Assembly (NCBI RefSeq): GCF_030454045.1
Contig: NZ_JAKDJE010000102.1
Span: forward strand, 1-8,525
DNA: 8,525 bases
Origin: Psychrobacter sp.
GTDB lineage: Bacteria > Pseudomonadota > Gammaproteobacteria > Pseudomonadales > Moraxellaceae
Direction: 5' to 3'
Positions 1 through 5,956 of the stretch are shown piece after piece. Numbering within the stretch: position 1 is the first letter of the stretch; each line of letters begins with the position of its first letter. The notes beneath the pieces were generated by a model that made no database searches, was not told the origin of the DNA, and saw nothing but the letters and a program-made list of their open reading frames with translations. Position numbers and translations under genes: made by a program.

Positions 1-65
1 TGGTAACCCGCCTCTTCAGTTTGATTTGCTTATTTCAAGTTGAGAGTGGGGTCTAGGATCTCTAT

Positions 66-221
66 ATGAATAATAAGATGATAATAATTATTGCTGTCAA
101 TGCTGTTTTTGCATTTTGGCTAGGCATCAAAGCTCATGAATTTTATTACGATGATATTTGCTTAGATCTAGGCGGTGGCAAGAACCCAGGCGGTTATCCT
201 ATTTGTGTCATTGAACGATAA
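66..221 (+). CDS. Small single-pass membrane protein, unknown function (51 aa)
   Basis: I do not recognise this gene. It is an intact 51-codon reading frame with an ATG preceded by an AGGA ribosome-binding site (55-58) at 7-nt spacing, and it ends in TAA. Residues about 5-22 are strongly hydrophobic (a run of four Ile, then Ala, Val, Phe, Trp, Leu), which suggests one membrane anchor or an uncleaved signal. A short tail of about 29 residues follows and contains a Gly-rich stretch (GGGKNPGG) between two cysteines, C32 and C47, which could form a disulfide if the tail is periplasmic. An acidic patch (YYDD) precedes the first Cys. A perfect 9-bp inverted repeat overlaps the stop codon. It stands alone; the next gene starts 221 bp downstream. 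The case for a real gene rests on the ribosome-binding site, the membrane segment and the ordered Cys/Gly tail. The function is unknown. Confidence 0.62.
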   Translation: MNNKMIIIIAVNAVFAFWLGIKAHEFYYDDICLDLGGGKNPGGYPICVIER

Positions 222-289
222 CTATGCTGCGACAATCGACTTCATAGTTATTAACCTTACATACAATACTGGCAGTTCGATGCCTGTAT
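218..289. repeat. Two successive inverted repeats after the small gene
   Basis: The first is a perfect 9-bp inverted repeat (ATAACTATG at 218-226, CATAGTTAT at 243-251) with a 16-nt loop; its left arm covers the stop codon of the small gene. The second (266-274 and 281-289) pairs ATACTGGCA with TGCCTGTAT, with one T-T mismatch and a 6-nt loop. Neither is followed by a T-run, so they are not standard intrinsic terminators. They may stabilise the 3' end of the short transcript. The rest of the gap to position 442 is AT-rich, with no gene and no promoter that I can place with confidence. Confidence 0.4.
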
Positions 290-442
290 AGCGCACCGAT
301 CATACTCTCATGACAAACGTTATAGTGAATAAAAATACATAGAAAAAAGTTACTCAATATTTTTTTTGCTTAGAGAGTCGCTCTTTTGAAGCTTTAAGAT
401 AATATACTTATTCAACACTTTTTCTACCAGTGAATCAAATAT

Positions 443-1429
443 ATGATTTTCAAAAAAACTAAATTAGTTGCCCTCCTTTTTTCTACTGCTTTATTACCTC
501 TTACGCTTACGAGCTGTCAGAAAATGCAAAGTGAAGCCAAAAACGAAGCTTCTGAGGGGCAAATAGTTATTGAGGAAATAGAGACAGAAACTAAAGCTGA
601 AGACATACAGGGATTAGCCGAACAGGGCGATGCAGAAGCACAATTCGATTTGGGTTGGATGTATGATATAGGAGAGGGCGTTCATCAAGACTATGCCAAA
701 GCTGCGCAGTGGTATATAAAATCGGCTAATCAAGGTTTCCCTGAGGCACAGTATAATCTTGGTGTAATGTATCGTGAAGGCGAAGGAGTCCCTCAAAACT
801 ATGCTGAAGCAATCAAATGGTATACGAAAGCAGCCAATCAAGGCCTTCCTGAAGCGGAGTATGACCTTGGTTTAATGTATACCCAAGGCAATGGCGTAGA
901 CCGAGACCTTTCACAAGCCCTTAAGTGGTATACAAAAGCTGCTAATCAAGGATATGTCATTGCACAAAATGATTTAGCCGCAATGTATTACGAAGGCGAT
1001 GGTATAGAGCAAGACTTGTCGCAATCACTTAAGTGGTATACAGAAGCAGCTGATCAGGAATATGCTCCTGCACAAGCTAATTTAGGTGCAATATATTATC
1101 AGGGTAATGGCGTGATACAAGATTTTTCGCAGGCTCTAAAATGGTTTGGAAAAGCAGCTGATCAAGAAAATACTAATGCACAATATAATCTTGGTGTGAT
1201 GTATTACATGGGTCACGGTGTAAGCCGAGACTTTTCACAAGCCTTTAAGTGGTATACAAAAGCCGCTAACCAGGGATATGCTCCTGCTCAAAACAATCTT
1301 GGTGCGATGTATCGCGATGGTGTAGGTGCTAATCAAGATAATGCTCAAGCAAAGAACTGGTTTGGTAAGGCTTGTGAAAATGGGCAACAAGAAGGCTGTA
1401 ATAACTATAGGAAACTAAATCAAAATTAA
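443..1429 (+). CDS. Sel1-repeat (TPR-like) lipoprotein
   Basis: A 328-residue protein. Residues 1-24 form a lipoprotein signal peptide: a basic start (KKTK), a hydrophobic core, then the lipobox L22-T23-S24-C25, so cleavage before Cys25 and lipid anchoring are predicted. A charged linker rich in Glu and Lys follows (about 26-58). Residues 59-310 are seven contiguous Sel1 repeats of exactly 36 residues, each with the pattern A-x-Q-G-x-x-x-A-Q-x-x-L-G-x-M-Y, then G-x-G-V, then a helix with W-Y/F-x-K-A. An 18-residue tail with two Cys (C311, C319) ends the protein. Sel1 repeats make an alpha-alpha solenoid used for protein-protein contacts, so this is probably an envelope scaffold or adaptor; the partner is unknown. 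Residue 27 is Lys and not Asp at the second position after Cys, so outer-membrane sorting is plausible. The ribosome-binding site is weak. It is a single-gene unit, convergent with metR, and lower in GC than the pot genes. Confidence 0.93.
   Translation: MIFKKTKLVALLFSTALLPLTLTSCQKMQSEAKNEASEGQIVIEEIETETKAEDIQGLAEQGDAEAQFDLGWMYDIGEGVHQDYAKAAQWYIKSANQGFPEAQYNLGVMYREGEGVPQNYAEAIKWYTKAANQGLPEAEYDLGLMYTQGNGVDRDLSQALKWYTKAANQGYVIAQNDLAAMYYEGDGIEQDLSQSLKWYTEAADQEYAPAQANLGAIYYQGNGVIQDFSQALKWFGKAADQENTNAQYNLGVMYYMGHGVSRDFSQAFKWYTKAANQGYAPAQNNLGAMYRDGVGANQDNAQAKNWFGKACENGQQEGCNNYRKLNQN
617..1372 (+). repeat. Seven in-frame 108-bp tandem repeats (Sel1 units)
   Basis: The array encodes the seven Sel1 units with no length variation: 7 x 108 bp. 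Units start at 617, 725, 833, 941, 1049, 1157 and 1265. DNA identity is uneven. The junction of units 3 and 4 (901-956) matches the junction of units 6 and 7 (1225-1280) at 51 of 56 bases, at a distance of exactly three units (324 bp). Other units are much more diverged. This implies a fairly recent segmental duplication or gene conversion inside the array. Confidence 0.9.
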
Positions 1430-1528
1430 GTCAGTTTAACCTCAAAAAATTAATGTTATGTACACCATGAAGTACACTGTGACTATTTCAACCAGTTGAA
1501 ACGTTGATACCATTAGCCTACAGCAAAA

Positions 1529-1552
1529 GGTTCAAGTCCTCACTAGGGAACC
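1529..1552 (+). terminator. Candidate weak terminator hairpin after the Sel1 gene
   Basis: GGTTC (1529-1533) pairs with GAACC (1548-1552), and an inner CCT (1538-1540) pairs with AGG (1545-1547). This gives an 8-bp interrupted stem with a 4-nt bulge and a CACT loop (1541-1544). It is followed by ATTCTTTA, which is T-rich but not a clean T-run. It sits 100 bp after the Sel1 stop codon, in the gap between that gene and the convergent metR. The right part also looks like a tRNA 3' end (see findings). Another weaker stem (GTGA 1588-1591 with TCAC 1603-1606) could serve metR transcription from the other side. Confidence 0.3.
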
Positions 1553-1631
1553 ATTCTTTACCATAACATTCATTACGATATGAAAAGGTGAATAATATTT
1601 CATCACTATAAAAAAGTAATTAGTAATGAAA

Positions 1632-2522
1632 CTACAACGGCTTCACAATCCCATCAAGTAAACTCGCAAAACCCTGCATATACGCCATATCTTGGCTCGC
1701 CGTGCGCGTTGCGGCATACAGCTGACAATACACGCCATTGCCTAACGGACGGGAGACCACCCAGCCTTTTTTCTCATACTCAGCAACGACCCAATCGGGC
1801 AGGGCTGCCACGCCGCGCTCGCTCGCGACCAACTGAATTAGCATCGCGGTCAGCTCTGTCGTACGGACACTCTCAAAGCTCACTTGTGCTGGCGTCATAA
1901 AACTAGCAATAATATCGAGGCGCTTGGCTTCGACTGGATAGGCAATCAATGTCTCGTTGGTCAAATCATCTGGTTCAATAAATTCTTGCGTCGCTAAATC
2001 ATGCGTTGGCGACAGTACCAAACGACTCTCATATTCAAACAATGGCTGATAGCTGATACCCTCTATCGGCAAATCACTGGTGGTAATGAGCAAATCGATA
2101 TCGCCTTCCATCAGCAGATGATGCGGCTCAGGCTCAAAGCCCGTCGCAAAGTCCAGCTCCACATCCGACCACTCGCGGCGATACTGGTTGAGTATTGGCA
2201 TCAGCCAATCAAAGCAGCTATGGCACTCAGAAGCCAGTCGTAACCTGCCCGCTTGACCATGTGCCAAGCGCTTGAGGTTGGATTTGGTGCGGGTCACTTG
2301 CGGCAAGATGCTGTCTGCTAATGCTAAGACGGTTTTGCCCGCTGGCGTGAAGCTCAGCGGGCGAGTGCGACGATTGACTAAGCTGATATCGTAGTAGTTT
2401 TCTAGCTCTTTCAGTTGATGTGAAACGGCAGAGGCGGTGACGTGTAGCTCGTCTGCCGCTGCCGCAAGTGAACCATGCGCCCGCAGCGCGGTTAATGTAT
2501 TAAGATGACGAAGCTCAAGCAT
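1632..2522 (-). CDS. metR: MetR, LysR-type regulator of methionine biosynthesis
   Basis: A 296-residue LysR-family regulator. Residues 1-60 carry the winged helix-turn-helix (HTH about 18-37: GSLAAAADELHVTASAVSHQ). A linker helix follows (about 61-90), and a periplasmic-binding-protein-like effector domain runs from about 93. The signature matches MetR: the segment S-E-C-H-S-C-x-x-W-L-x-P (98-109), the F-D/E-Y-E-x-R-L-V-L segment near 162-170, the later Y-P-V and the A-A-L-P-x-W-V-V motif. I recall the same motifs from Escherichia coli MetR, which binds homocysteine and controls metE, metH and related genes. It is slightly shorter than the roughly 317-residue E. coli protein because it lacks the long C-terminal tail. 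It lies 93 bp downstream of potC on the same strand but has its own promoter with an overlapping MetR box, so independent expression with autoregulation is likely. No met structural gene is in the window. The family call is firm and the MetR assignment is strong. Confidence 0.9.
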   Translation of the reverse strand: MLELRHLNTLTALRAHGSLAAAADELHVTASAVSHQLKELENYYDISLVNRRTRPLSFTPAGKTVLALADSILPQVTRTKSNLKRLAHGQAGRLRLASECHSCFDWLMPILNQYRREWSDVELDFATGFEPEPHHLLMEGDIDLLITTSDLPIEGISYQPLFEYESRLVLSPTHDLATQEFIEPDDLTNETLIAYPVEAKRLDIIASFMTPAQVSFESVRTTELTAMLIQLVASERGVAALPDWVVAEYEKKGWVVSRPLGNGVYCQLYAATRTASQDMAYMQGFASLLDGIVKPL

Positions 2523-2543
2523 AATATAGTCTAACCGCTACCG

Positions 2544-2556
2544 TGAAAAAAATTCA
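2544..2556 (-). promoter_or_regulatory. MetR box (exact consensus) at the metR promoter
   Basis: On the minus strand the 13 bases read TGAATTTTTTTCA, an exact fit to the known MetR operator TGAA-NNTNN-TTCA. The site begins at the last base of the metR -10 hexamer and extends over the predicted start of transcription, a position suited to repression. Autorepression of metR is known in enterobacteria; its occurrence here is inferred from the site. Confidence 0.7.
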
Positions 2557-2584
2557 TTATAGTCGATATGGCACTGATTTTCAC
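2556..2584 (-). promoter_or_regulatory. metR sigma-70 promoter
   Basis: A perfect TATAAT on the minus strand (2556-2561) is preceded, with a 17-bp spacer, by GTGAAA (2579-2584), which matches 4 of 6 bases of the -35 consensus. Transcription would start near 2549, giving a short leader of about 27 nt before the ATG ending at 2522. No strong Shine-Dalgarno sequence is visible in that leader. Confidence 0.65.
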
Positions 2585-2615
2585 TCATAGTATGCTATCA
2601 AGGAGCAATTGATGG

Positions 2616-3404
2616 CTAGCGCTTGCGCAATAGTAACTGTGAGATGACGACCAATACCAAAGAGGCCGCTAGTAATAATGTCCCTATCGCATTGACTTCT
2701 GGCTTGAGACCGACTCGCACCATAGAATAAATACGCAGCGGCAAAATCTCATAACTGGGCCCTGTCACAAAGGTCGAGACCACCACATCATCGAGCGATA
2801 GGGTAAAGGCAAGTAACCAACCCGCCATGACCGCTGGCAGGATAACGGGAATCAATACCGTGCGCACCATCGTTGATTCACTGGCACCCAAGTCGCGTGC
2901 CGCCTCCATCAAGCGTTCATCTAAGCTACTCAATCGCGCAAAGACAGTAATAACGACAAAGGGTAGGCAAAAAGTAATATGTGCCAATAGCAATGAGACA
3001 AACCCCAGCTGTAAACCGATTAACAAAAACAGCGCGAGCAGCGAGATAGCCAGCACAATCTCAGGCGACATCATCAGCACAAATAGCAGCCCGTTTAGCA
3101 AGCCTTTACCACGAAAGTTATAACGATGCAGCGCTAGAGCTGTCAGTGTCCCGATCAAAGTCGAAACCGTAGCGGCGACCAAACCCAAAACAATAGAATG
3201 CCAAAACGCATCGAGCATCGCTTGGTTGTTAAATAGCGACTCGTACCATTTTAGGCTAAAGCCGCCCCAGTTGTAGCCGATTTTTGATTTGTTAAATGAC
3301 ATCACCACCAAGACGATGATGGGCAGATATAACAAGGTATAAATGAGTCCGAGATAGCCTTTAGCCGCGATACTGCCAATTTTGAGCTTACGTGAATGAG
3401 ACAT
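2616..3404 (-). CDS. potC: Spermidine/putrescine ABC transporter permease PotC
   Basis: A 262-residue inner-membrane permease, one of the two channel subunits of the polyamine importer. It has about six hydrophobic segments, beginning about residues 17-37. The cytoplasmic EAA loop, which docks on the ATPase, is present at about 167-190 (E-A-A-R-D-L-G-A-S, then P-x-x-x-P-A). The blocks M-M-S-P-E-I-V, H-I-T-F-C-L-P-F-V-V, L-S-L-D-D-V-V-V-S and F-V-T-G-P-S-Y-E-I-L-P-L are near-identical to what I recall of E. coli PotC, which distinguishes it from PotI. Length is normal (E. coli PotC about 264). Its ATG shares one base with the potB stop codon (TAATG) and a GAGGTGG ribosome-binding site lies inside the end of potB, so translational coupling is expected. 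Last gene of the potABC unit; no clear terminator follows it, so some read-through into metR is possible. Confidence 0.93.
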   Translation of the reverse strand: MSHSRKLKIGSIAAKGYLGLIYTLLYLPIIVLVVMSFNKSKIGYNWGGFSLKWYESLFNNQAMLDAFWHSIVLGLVAATVSTLIGTLTALALHRYNFRGKGLLNGLLFVLMMSPEIVLAISLLALFLLIGLQLGFVSLLLAHITFCLPFVVITVFARLSSLDERLMEAARDLGASESTMVRTVLIPVILPAVMAGWLLAFTLSLDDVVVSTFVTGPSYEILPLRIYSMVRVGLKPEVNAIGTLLLAASLVLVVISQLLLRKR

Positions 3405-4282
3405 TAGGCCACCTCGTTAAAATCAGTCTTACCAATGCGGCGACTACTGGCGCGATACGCCAGTAGGAGTACTGCCATCGCTAGTGTCAATAGCACGCTA
3501 GCCGCCGCGCCGAATGGCCAGTCGCGGGCATCTAAGAACTGGTTTTTGATGATATTGCCGACCAGCAAATTACGAGAACCCCCCAAGATATCTGCCACAT
3601 AAAACATACCCATCGCAGGCAAGAGCACGAGCAGCACCCCAGAGATAATCCCCGGCGTCGTCAGTGGCAGCACCACATGCCAAAAGGTCTGCGTTTTTGA
3701 TGCACCCAAATCTTGTGAGGCAAGCAGCATGTCATTGCGCAAATCGGTAAACACCGCATATAGCGGTAGCACCATAAAGGGGAACAGCAAATAAGTTAAG
3801 CCTGCAATCACCGCGCCTTGCGTATATAAAATGTCGATAGGAGCATCAATGACACCGATTGCTAGCAGCGACTTATTAATCAAGCCATTATTCGCAAAGA
3901 GCAGTTTGAGCGCATAAGTGCGTACCAAAGAATTGGTCCAAAAAGGCAGGATCAGTAGCATCATGAGTAATGGCTGCCAACGCGCTTTTGCTTTGGAGAT
4001 GATCCAAGCAAAAGGATAGCCCAGCAGCAAGCAGATGACCGTGGTGATGCCTGCCATCCACAATGAATGAACGAACACCTCAAAATATAACGGATCAACC
4101 ATGCGTATATAGCTGTCGATATTGACAGGCAGACTAATAAAATCACTACTATCACGGGTCAAAAAGCTGACCGCGATGACCAATATGTTTGGTAATAGCG
4201 CAAATATCAGTAGCCAGCCCCAGATCAGCCAGAGCGTTGCCGTACGAAACGGACTTTTGCTGCCTAAGTGGTTGCGGGCCAT
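3404..4282 (-). CDS. potB: Spermidine/putrescine ABC transporter permease PotB
   Basis: A 292-residue inner-membrane permease that pairs with PotC. A cytoplasmic N-terminal stretch (about 1-15) precedes about six membrane segments. Family blocks resemble E. coli PotB closely: S-F-L-T-R-D (39-44), D-P-L-Y-F-E-V (63-69), L-G-Y-P-F-A-W (87-93), P-F-W-T-N-S-L-V-R (113-121), and R-D-W-P-F-G-A-A (253-260). The ATPase-contact loop lies at about 187-212 (L-A-S-Q-D-L-G-A-S, then L-P-L-T-T-P-G-I). Its first residues differ from the usual E-A-A, as is often seen in one subunit of such pairs. Its ATG shares a single base with the potA stop (TGATG), and an AGGA ribosome-binding site lies inside the end of potA. 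It starts one base after potA ends and ends where potC begins, so the three are one operon. Confidence 0.93.
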   Translation of the reverse strand: MARNHLGSKSPFRTATLWLIWGWLLIFALLPNILVIAVSFLTRDSSDFISLPVNIDSYIRMVDPLYFEVFVHSLWMAGITTVICLLLGYPFAWIISKAKARWQPLLMMLLILPFWTNSLVRTYALKLLFANNGLINKSLLAIGVIDAPIDILYTQGAVIAGLTYLLFPFMVLPLYAVFTDLRNDMLLASQDLGASKTQTFWHVVLPLTTPGIISGVLLVLLPAMGMFYVADILGGSRNLLVGNIIKNQFLDARDWPFGAAASVLLTLAMAVLLLAYRASSRRIGKTDFNEVA

Positions 4283-5523
4283 CAGCTACCATCCTTTTGT
4301 GCAGTCGCATTGTTTGTATGGTTAGCGTCTTCTGGCAATACCCACTCCCAGCCATCTACCCATGAGACTTTGACGCCTTCGTTGAGTTTGTAATCAAAGC
4401 TTGGGTCATCTTCATCAAAAAACTCAGAGGCCTTAATGATATGGCCATTTGCCAATTCGATAATCGAATCTAACGTACTGCCTTTATAGTTACTTTCGAT
4501 GACGCGGCCCAGTAGTCCGCTATGCTCATTATCTTTTGGATCATATATGCGTAAGTCTTCAGGACGCAGCAATAAGTTTACGATATCGCCCACTTGCACA
4601 TCATTGGCAAAATTGGGTCGGCGCAAATTACGTAGCGTTGTTGGCCCTTCTTGCGCTTGAGCCTCACAGACTTCGACTTCGATGCGTCCATTGGTCACGT
4701 TGCCATCGCGATCGGGAAGGTTTGGATAGACACCCTTGACCTCAGCTCTAAACAGATTGGTCTCACCAATGAACTTGGCAGTAAACAAGTTGGCAGGAGT
4801 CTCATAAATCTCAACAGGCGTGCCGATTTGCTGGAACATGCCGTCTTTCATCACCGCAATACGATCCGACATAGACAGCGCCTCTTCTTGATCGTGAGTC
4901 ACAAACACAAAGGTGATGCCAAGCTCGCGCTGCAGGCGTTTGAGCTCTGATTGCATTTGCAAACGCAGTTTGTGATCAAGCGCGGATAGTGGTTCATCGA
5001 GCAGGAGGAGCTTGGGGCGATTGATCACCGCGCGGGCGATCGCTACGCGCTGCTGCTGCCCACCAGATAAATCTTGCGGTTTGCGATTGGCCAAATGCTC
5101 CATCTGCACCATAGCCAGCATCTCACGCACGCGGGTTTGTATCTCCGCCTTAGGCACTTTTTTTAGCTTTAATCCATAAGCGACGTTTTGCGCAACTGTC
5201 ATATGCGGGAACAGGGCGTACTGCTGAAATACCGTATTGACTGGGCGTTTATCAGCGGATAAGCCTGCCATCTGTACACCATCTAGATAGATTATCCCCG
5301 CATTGGGTTGCTCAAAACCTGCAATCAAGCGCAGTAATGTCGTTTTGCCACAGCCTGAGGGCCCAAGCAGGGTCAAAAACTCGCCATGCTTGATATCAAG
5401 ATTGATGTCTTTTAGAACCTCGGTTTGATCGTAGGTTTTTTTGATACCATTTAATTGCAGCAACGTCTTGTCGTTTTGAGGTGACGCAGAGGTTTTGTGC
5501 GTGCTTGGCGATGGGTCGGTCAT
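4282..5523 (-). CDS. potA: Spermidine/putrescine ABC transporter ATPase PotA
   Basis: A 413-residue ATPase that powers polyamine import on the cytoplasmic face of PotB-PotC. Visible motifs: Walker A GPSGCGKTT (54-62), Q-loop VFQQYALFPH (98-107), signature LSGGQQQRV (152-160), Walker B LLLLDEP (172-178) with catalytic E177, D-loop SALD (180-183) and switch H210. The C-terminal regulatory TOBE region runs from about 252 to 400 and includes L-L-R-P-E-D-L (318-324) and N-Y-K-G-S-T-L-D (345-352), typical of PotA. It is longer than E. coli PotA (about 378). About 20 extra residues lie in the first part of the TOBE region (about 263-310), with short extra N- and C-terminal tails. The ATG is preceded by AGGA at 9-nt spacing. 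First gene of potABC, driven by an extended -10 promoter about 140 bp upstream. No potD binding-protein gene is in the window. Confidence 0.95.
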   Translation of the reverse strand: MTDPSPSTHKTSASPQNDKTLLQLNGIKKTYDQTEVLKDINLDIKHGEFLTLLGPSGCGKTTLLRLIAGFEQPNAGIIYLDGVQMAGLSADKRPVNTVFQQYALFPHMTVAQNVAYGLKLKKVPKAEIQTRVREMLAMVQMEHLANRKPQDLSGGQQQRVAIARAVINRPKLLLLDEPLSALDHKLRLQMQSELKRLQRELGITFVFVTHDQEEALSMSDRIAVMKDGMFQQIGTPVEIYETPANLFTAKFIGETNLFRAEVKGVYPNLPDRDGNVTNGRIEVEVCEAQAQEGPTTLRNLRRPNFANDVQVGDIVNLLLRPEDLRIYDPKDNEHSGLLGRVIESNYKGSTLDSIIELANGHIIKASEFFDEDDPSFDYKLNEGVKVSWVDGWEWVLPEDANHTNNATAQKDGS

Positions 5524-5546
5524 AATATCTGTTCCTAAGCGTCTCG

Positions 5547-5692
5547 TAGATCAGAGCAATAGATCAGTGCAGCCATCAAGATGGAGCGTTGTTTTTAAAG
5601 GGACTGGCATGAGTGTCAGCACAATTTTATTACTATCTGATTGTTGTCTGATTGCTGCGTATTATAACAAACCCGTGATATAAATCAGTGCA
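5547..5692. repeat. Short direct repeats around the potA promoter and leader
   Basis: Three repeat pairs are visible on the plus strand. (a) TAGATCAG at 5547-5554 and 5560-5567, period 13. (b) TCTGATTG at 5636-5643 and 5647-5654, period 11, at the predicted start of transcription. (c) ATA(G/A)ATCAGTGCA at 5559-5571 and 5680-5692, 12 of 13 bases identical and 121 bp apart; the second copy covers the potA -35 region. Such spacing is compatible with regulator sites, but no regulator is recognised. Confidence 0.45.
5661..5669 (-). promoter_or_regulatory. Extended -10 promoter for potABC
   Basis: On the minus strand the bases read TGTTATAAT, a perfect -10 hexamer with the TG extension one base upstream. 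This form can work without a good -35, and none is visible at 16-18 bp. Transcription would start near 5654, leaving a leader of about 130 nt before potA. Confidence 0.55.
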
Positions 5693-5944
5693 AGTTCGTT
5701 ATCAATTACGCGAGTTGTACCGTTATGGTAGCGCTAGGAGGTGCTTTACTTTTGATGATATATGCTTTGATATAACGACATTTAAACAAAATTTTTTACC
5801 GTTTTTTGGCGTCTATTCCTATACAATCACGATATGGCTGACAAACAATAAGGCATCTGATGGGTGAATGTGAATAGTCATCTGCCCATTTATGTTTGCA
5901 TACAAGTATATAAAGCCGTTTATAACTTTCATATTGTTGATAAT

Positions 5945-5950
5945 AAAGGA
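5945..5950 (+). promoter_or_regulatory. Ribosome-binding site that fixes the carbonic anhydrase start
   Basis: AAAGGA lies 6 nt before the ATG at 5957. The frame is open further upstream to an ATG at 5864, but that start has no comparable site and would add 31 residues not typical of the family. Confidence 0.8.
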
Positions 5951-5956
5951 TCTCTC

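Larger units (their letters stand above)
5524..5956. other. Divergent control region between potA and the carbonic anhydrase gene
   Basis: This 433-bp stretch carries no convincing gene. Its left part is the potA leader (about 130 nt) and promoter; the right part must hold the carbonic anhydrase promoter. The right half is AT-rich with several TATA-like hexamers, for example TACAAT (5822-5827), TATAAA (5909-5914) and TATAAC (5921-5926). None has a good -35 at proper spacing, so I do not place a rightward promoter. Short direct repeats cluster around the potA promoter and are listed separately. A small frame starting at 5609 (24 codons) has no support beyond a weak ribosome-binding site. Confidence 0.6.

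Noticed and set aside
1..65. Possible end of an upstream gene (TGG TAA at 1-6)
   Set aside because: Only two codons are visible, so no frame can be supported.
614..841. 75-codon minus-strand frame inside the Sel1 gene
   Set aside because: It is an antisense shadow produced by the repeat codon pattern, with no ribosome-binding site or domain.
1478..1553. A complete tRNA gene ending at 1553 with CCA
   Set aside because: The needed 5' acceptor arm (TCCCTAG) is absent at the right distance, the T-stem 5' arm (AAAGG) pairs poorly with CCTCA, and no anticodon arm could be found.
1588..1606. A second MetR-like box downstream of metR (TGAA and TTCA half-sites)
   Set aside because: The half-sites are 6 and not 5 bases apart, and the location is downstream of the gene in a convergent gap.
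2612..2647. Plus-strand mini-ORF of 11 codons with a perfect AAGGAG site at 2600-2605
   Set aside because: It is very short, antisense to the potC end, has no sign of conservation and is probably chance.
5609..5683. 24-codon plus-strand frame in the potA upstream region
   Set aside because: It has only a weak ribosome-binding site and overlaps the potA promoter and leader; there is no independent coding evidence.
5864..5956. N-terminal extension of the carbonic anhydrase from the ATG at 5864
   Set aside because: The ATG at 5957 has AAAGGA at ideal spacing and gives the family's usual start; the upstream 31 codons look like noncoding AT-rich DNA.
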